64,000 bases of DNA from Lepisosteus oculatus (Eukaryota; Chordata; Actinopteri; Semionotiformes; Lepisosteidae). The notes beneath the pieces were generated by a model. That model was given only the letters and a program-made list of their open reading frames with translations. It ran no database searches and was not told the origin of the DNA. Positions 61,801 through 64,000 of the stretch are shown piece by piece; the stretch's first letter is position 1; every line of letters begins with the position of its first letter. The DNA lies in assembly GCF_040954835.1 (NCBI RefSeq), contig NC_090706.1:33737148-33801147 (forward strand), in the 5' to 3' direction. Made by a program: the position numbers and the translations under genes.

Positions 61801-64000
61801 AAGTCAAGATTAAAACCATACATTTTAGCAGATACTGCAGACAGAGACACAAAGATAAGTAGAGGCAAACATAGCACCCACTGAGATGGTAATCAGCATT
61901 TTGTGGTGGCTCATGCTGTCTTCAGGCTTTAAGAGCTTCAGTGTGGTTTTTATCATATCAATCAGCACCATTTCTGATCCTCAGACCTGACATGAGTGGG
62001 CCAGCGCCTTAAAGACCCCAGTCTGTTCAGGTTGTGCGAAATAATTATTTTTTTCGTTGTTGTCTCTCTTTATGTCAACTCCATGAATGTAACTAAACAC
62101 CATTGTGCTGTAAAACAATAGGATATGACACGCAAGAGAAGAAAAACAGGAAGTCTCCCGCTCACTCACACCACAAAACAGCAGACAGGAGTGACAACAG
62201 GATCTGGCTATTTTTGTTTAGCTTGTTTTTTAGATAGATGCACTATATAAAGAGATACATAAACATATGAAGACATTGGGTTATGTGCACAGCTTCCTGT
62301 TAGAGACTGTTTTCTGAGTTTTTGTTTAACTGTACAAGCTTAATGTCATTAAGTATTCTTAACCTGGTTCTCTCGTTGTTCCTTTTATTAGTTATCTACA
62401 AATAGAAAGAGACCGTTCCTCTAACTAGGATCACAATTTGAGCCATCTCTGAACCGTGTGACACTGTCTTTTTTTATATATTATTAATCCTCATAATTTT
62501 CAGTTACTTAAAAAAGTCTTTCTGGTAATTCAATTTTCTGTTAATGGTGTTGTAATAAGCAGTTTTCTGATGACAGATGGGCAGAAAGTTTTATTTTAAT
62601 GTATGGTTGAAAAAAGTTTAACTGAATTGCTCATTGTCAATTTTTCCATGCAGAACAGTTAACCAAAATTCTGTGCCTTGGCAAACACATGATTATAAAC
62701 AACAGAATGTAGACCAAGGATTCTGTTACACAAACTAAAACCAAACCTAAAGACAGTAAGTGAATTGTGCCAGAGTGCATTTCATTTTTAGGGATTGGCT
62801 GTAAGAAAGGCATCGAATGTAGGAGGAAAGGAGGCAGCTCCTATATCTCTTCATCCAATTTGAAATGGTGAGCTAAGGAAGTGAGGAAGTGTACAGCTGT
62901 ACCAGCCCTGCGAGGGACTGATGTGAGAATAAAAACCCATTTCCTCCAGCTGTGTAAAACACTTGGCACCAGCCCCTCTCCGCAAATCTTTCTGCCTCTT
63001 TTGTATGGCAACGAGTCGAGGAAGTGCTGACGAGACAAAGTCCTTATGCCCTTTGAAGGTGGAGATAATTCCTGCTTCCCTGAGTGAGCCTGCTCTGTCG
63101 TCATTACAGCAACAACAGCCTACAGTCACCTGTTCGGTCCATTAGACTGATAGCATCTTGCCCTTGGTTGCTGTTGACATTTCTGAGCAAGTTTGTCAAT
63201 ACCTCGCGAATGCAATGAGATACGGTTCTGAGAAAAAACAAACAGAGATAGAAAAACAAAAAAAAATCTCATCCCATGCAGATGCTCTTCAGTGTAACAA
63301 AATCCTGGATGATTCCTGAAATTTATGCTCAGTAACACTAGGCCTTTTGAAAAGCAGTTTTTTTTCTAAAGACAGTTAAAGGGGTAATTTTGTGGAAACT
63401 GACTCATCCTTCTAAATTATAGAGTGCCTTATCCAAACCATATTACAATAAATAGACATAGCTTTTTCCATATCAGTGTCCATTAAATTCACAGATTTTT
63501 TTGTTCTATCAGCTTATTACAGCAACTTTGAGAGTATCCATTTTTTATTCATTATATCACTTGCATCTGACAAGTTACAGTGTTTGGAATTTTGCATCCC
63601 CTTTTTTTCAAAGGACAGAAGCAATGAAGCAATATACAAACTGCTCAAATAAACATACACTATTTAAAATCATACTATTCTTATGTGAAACCTACTGCTA
63701 ACTTTTTTACATTGCATTACGACTGGTTTGCTACAAGTGTGAGAAACACTTGTAATGGATCCCATTACAACCATGACTGCACAAAGTGTATGTTGTGGTC
63801 TTCTGTGGGGACATACAGATTCAAGAAATCCAGAGTCCAAACCTGGATCAAAGGATGACAGCCATAAGCCAGCCTGCCAGCTTTGTACCATACGTTGCAT
63901 TTTAATTATTTTTCATGAAACACCACAACGAAGCCTCAAACAAAGCACAGAGTCAAGGAGACTTTAAGAAATAAAACATCTGGAGGGACGTGGTGGCAAC
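58900..64000. other. pcdh12 upstream region, no recognised gene
   Basis: Contains the pcdh12 5' UTR and promoter (not delimited; no clear TATA near the ATG). Beyond it is about 4 kb of AT-rich DNA. Open frames at 59286-59663 (+) and 62841-63129 (-) show no known domain, signal or splice context. In human the next gene beyond PCDH12 is RNF14; none of it is seen here. Confidence 0.5.

Noticed and set aside
62841-63129. Overlapping 87- and 92-aa minus-strand frames
   Set aside because: Two frames open over the same stretch, with no domain and no splice sites in register; treated as non-coding.
1-64000. CRISPR arrays, operons, ribosome-binding sites, phage or plasmid modules
   Set aside because: The DNA is vertebrate; no regular direct-repeat/spacer array or prokaryotic gene organisation is present.

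Overview
This is vertebrate genomic DNA: small exons with GT-AG introns, AT-rich introns and several SINE families. The gene set and order (SPOCK1, a Bicaudal-C paralogue, PKD2L2, DELE1, a TOMT/COMT-like gene, PCDH12) resemble human 5q31, where SPOCK1, PKD2L2, DELE1 and PCDH12 all lie. A second Bicaudal-C gene (bicc2) beside PKD2L2, together with fish-type SINEs (including a 5S-rRNA-derived one), suggests a ray-finned fish. The unduplicated, human-like order suggests a non-teleost such as a gar, bowfin or sturgeon relative. That placement is inference.

Layout: 983-1150 (-) first coding exon of spock1. 1.15-6.4 kb, gene desert plus probable bicc2 3' UTR. 6427-21056 (-) bicc2, 19 coding exons, about 862 aa, complete. 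21.1-25.5 kb, bicc2 promoter then repeat-bearing intergenic DNA. 25530-35883 (-) pkd2l2, 14 coding exons resolved, with only the short initiating exon missing. 35.9-37.0 kb, shared divergent promoter. 37001-43542 (+) dele1, 11 coding exons, 509 aa. 46328-47771 (+) a three-exon TOMT/COMT-like gene, 255 aa. 49769-58899 (-) pcdh12, 4 coding exons, 1201 aa. 58.9-64 kb, pcdh12 upstream DNA with no recognised gene.

The exon models come from homology recalled from family knowledge plus splice-site and phase consistency. Within each model every resolved junction keeps frame. The genes do not form one pathway, but bicc2 and pkd2l2 are adjacent members of families already linked in kidney and cilia biology: Bicc1 regulates Pkd2 mRNA. 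The most unusual gene is the TOMT/COMT-like one. It sits between DELE1 and PCDH12, where mammals have no such gene, and it has lost the catalytic lysine and one metal-binding aspartate of COMT. Other points of note are upstream start codons before dele1, a repeated TLR motif array in the pcdh12 tail, a TATA promoter-like block antisense within pcdh12, and a TTAA-flanked MITE present in two host introns.
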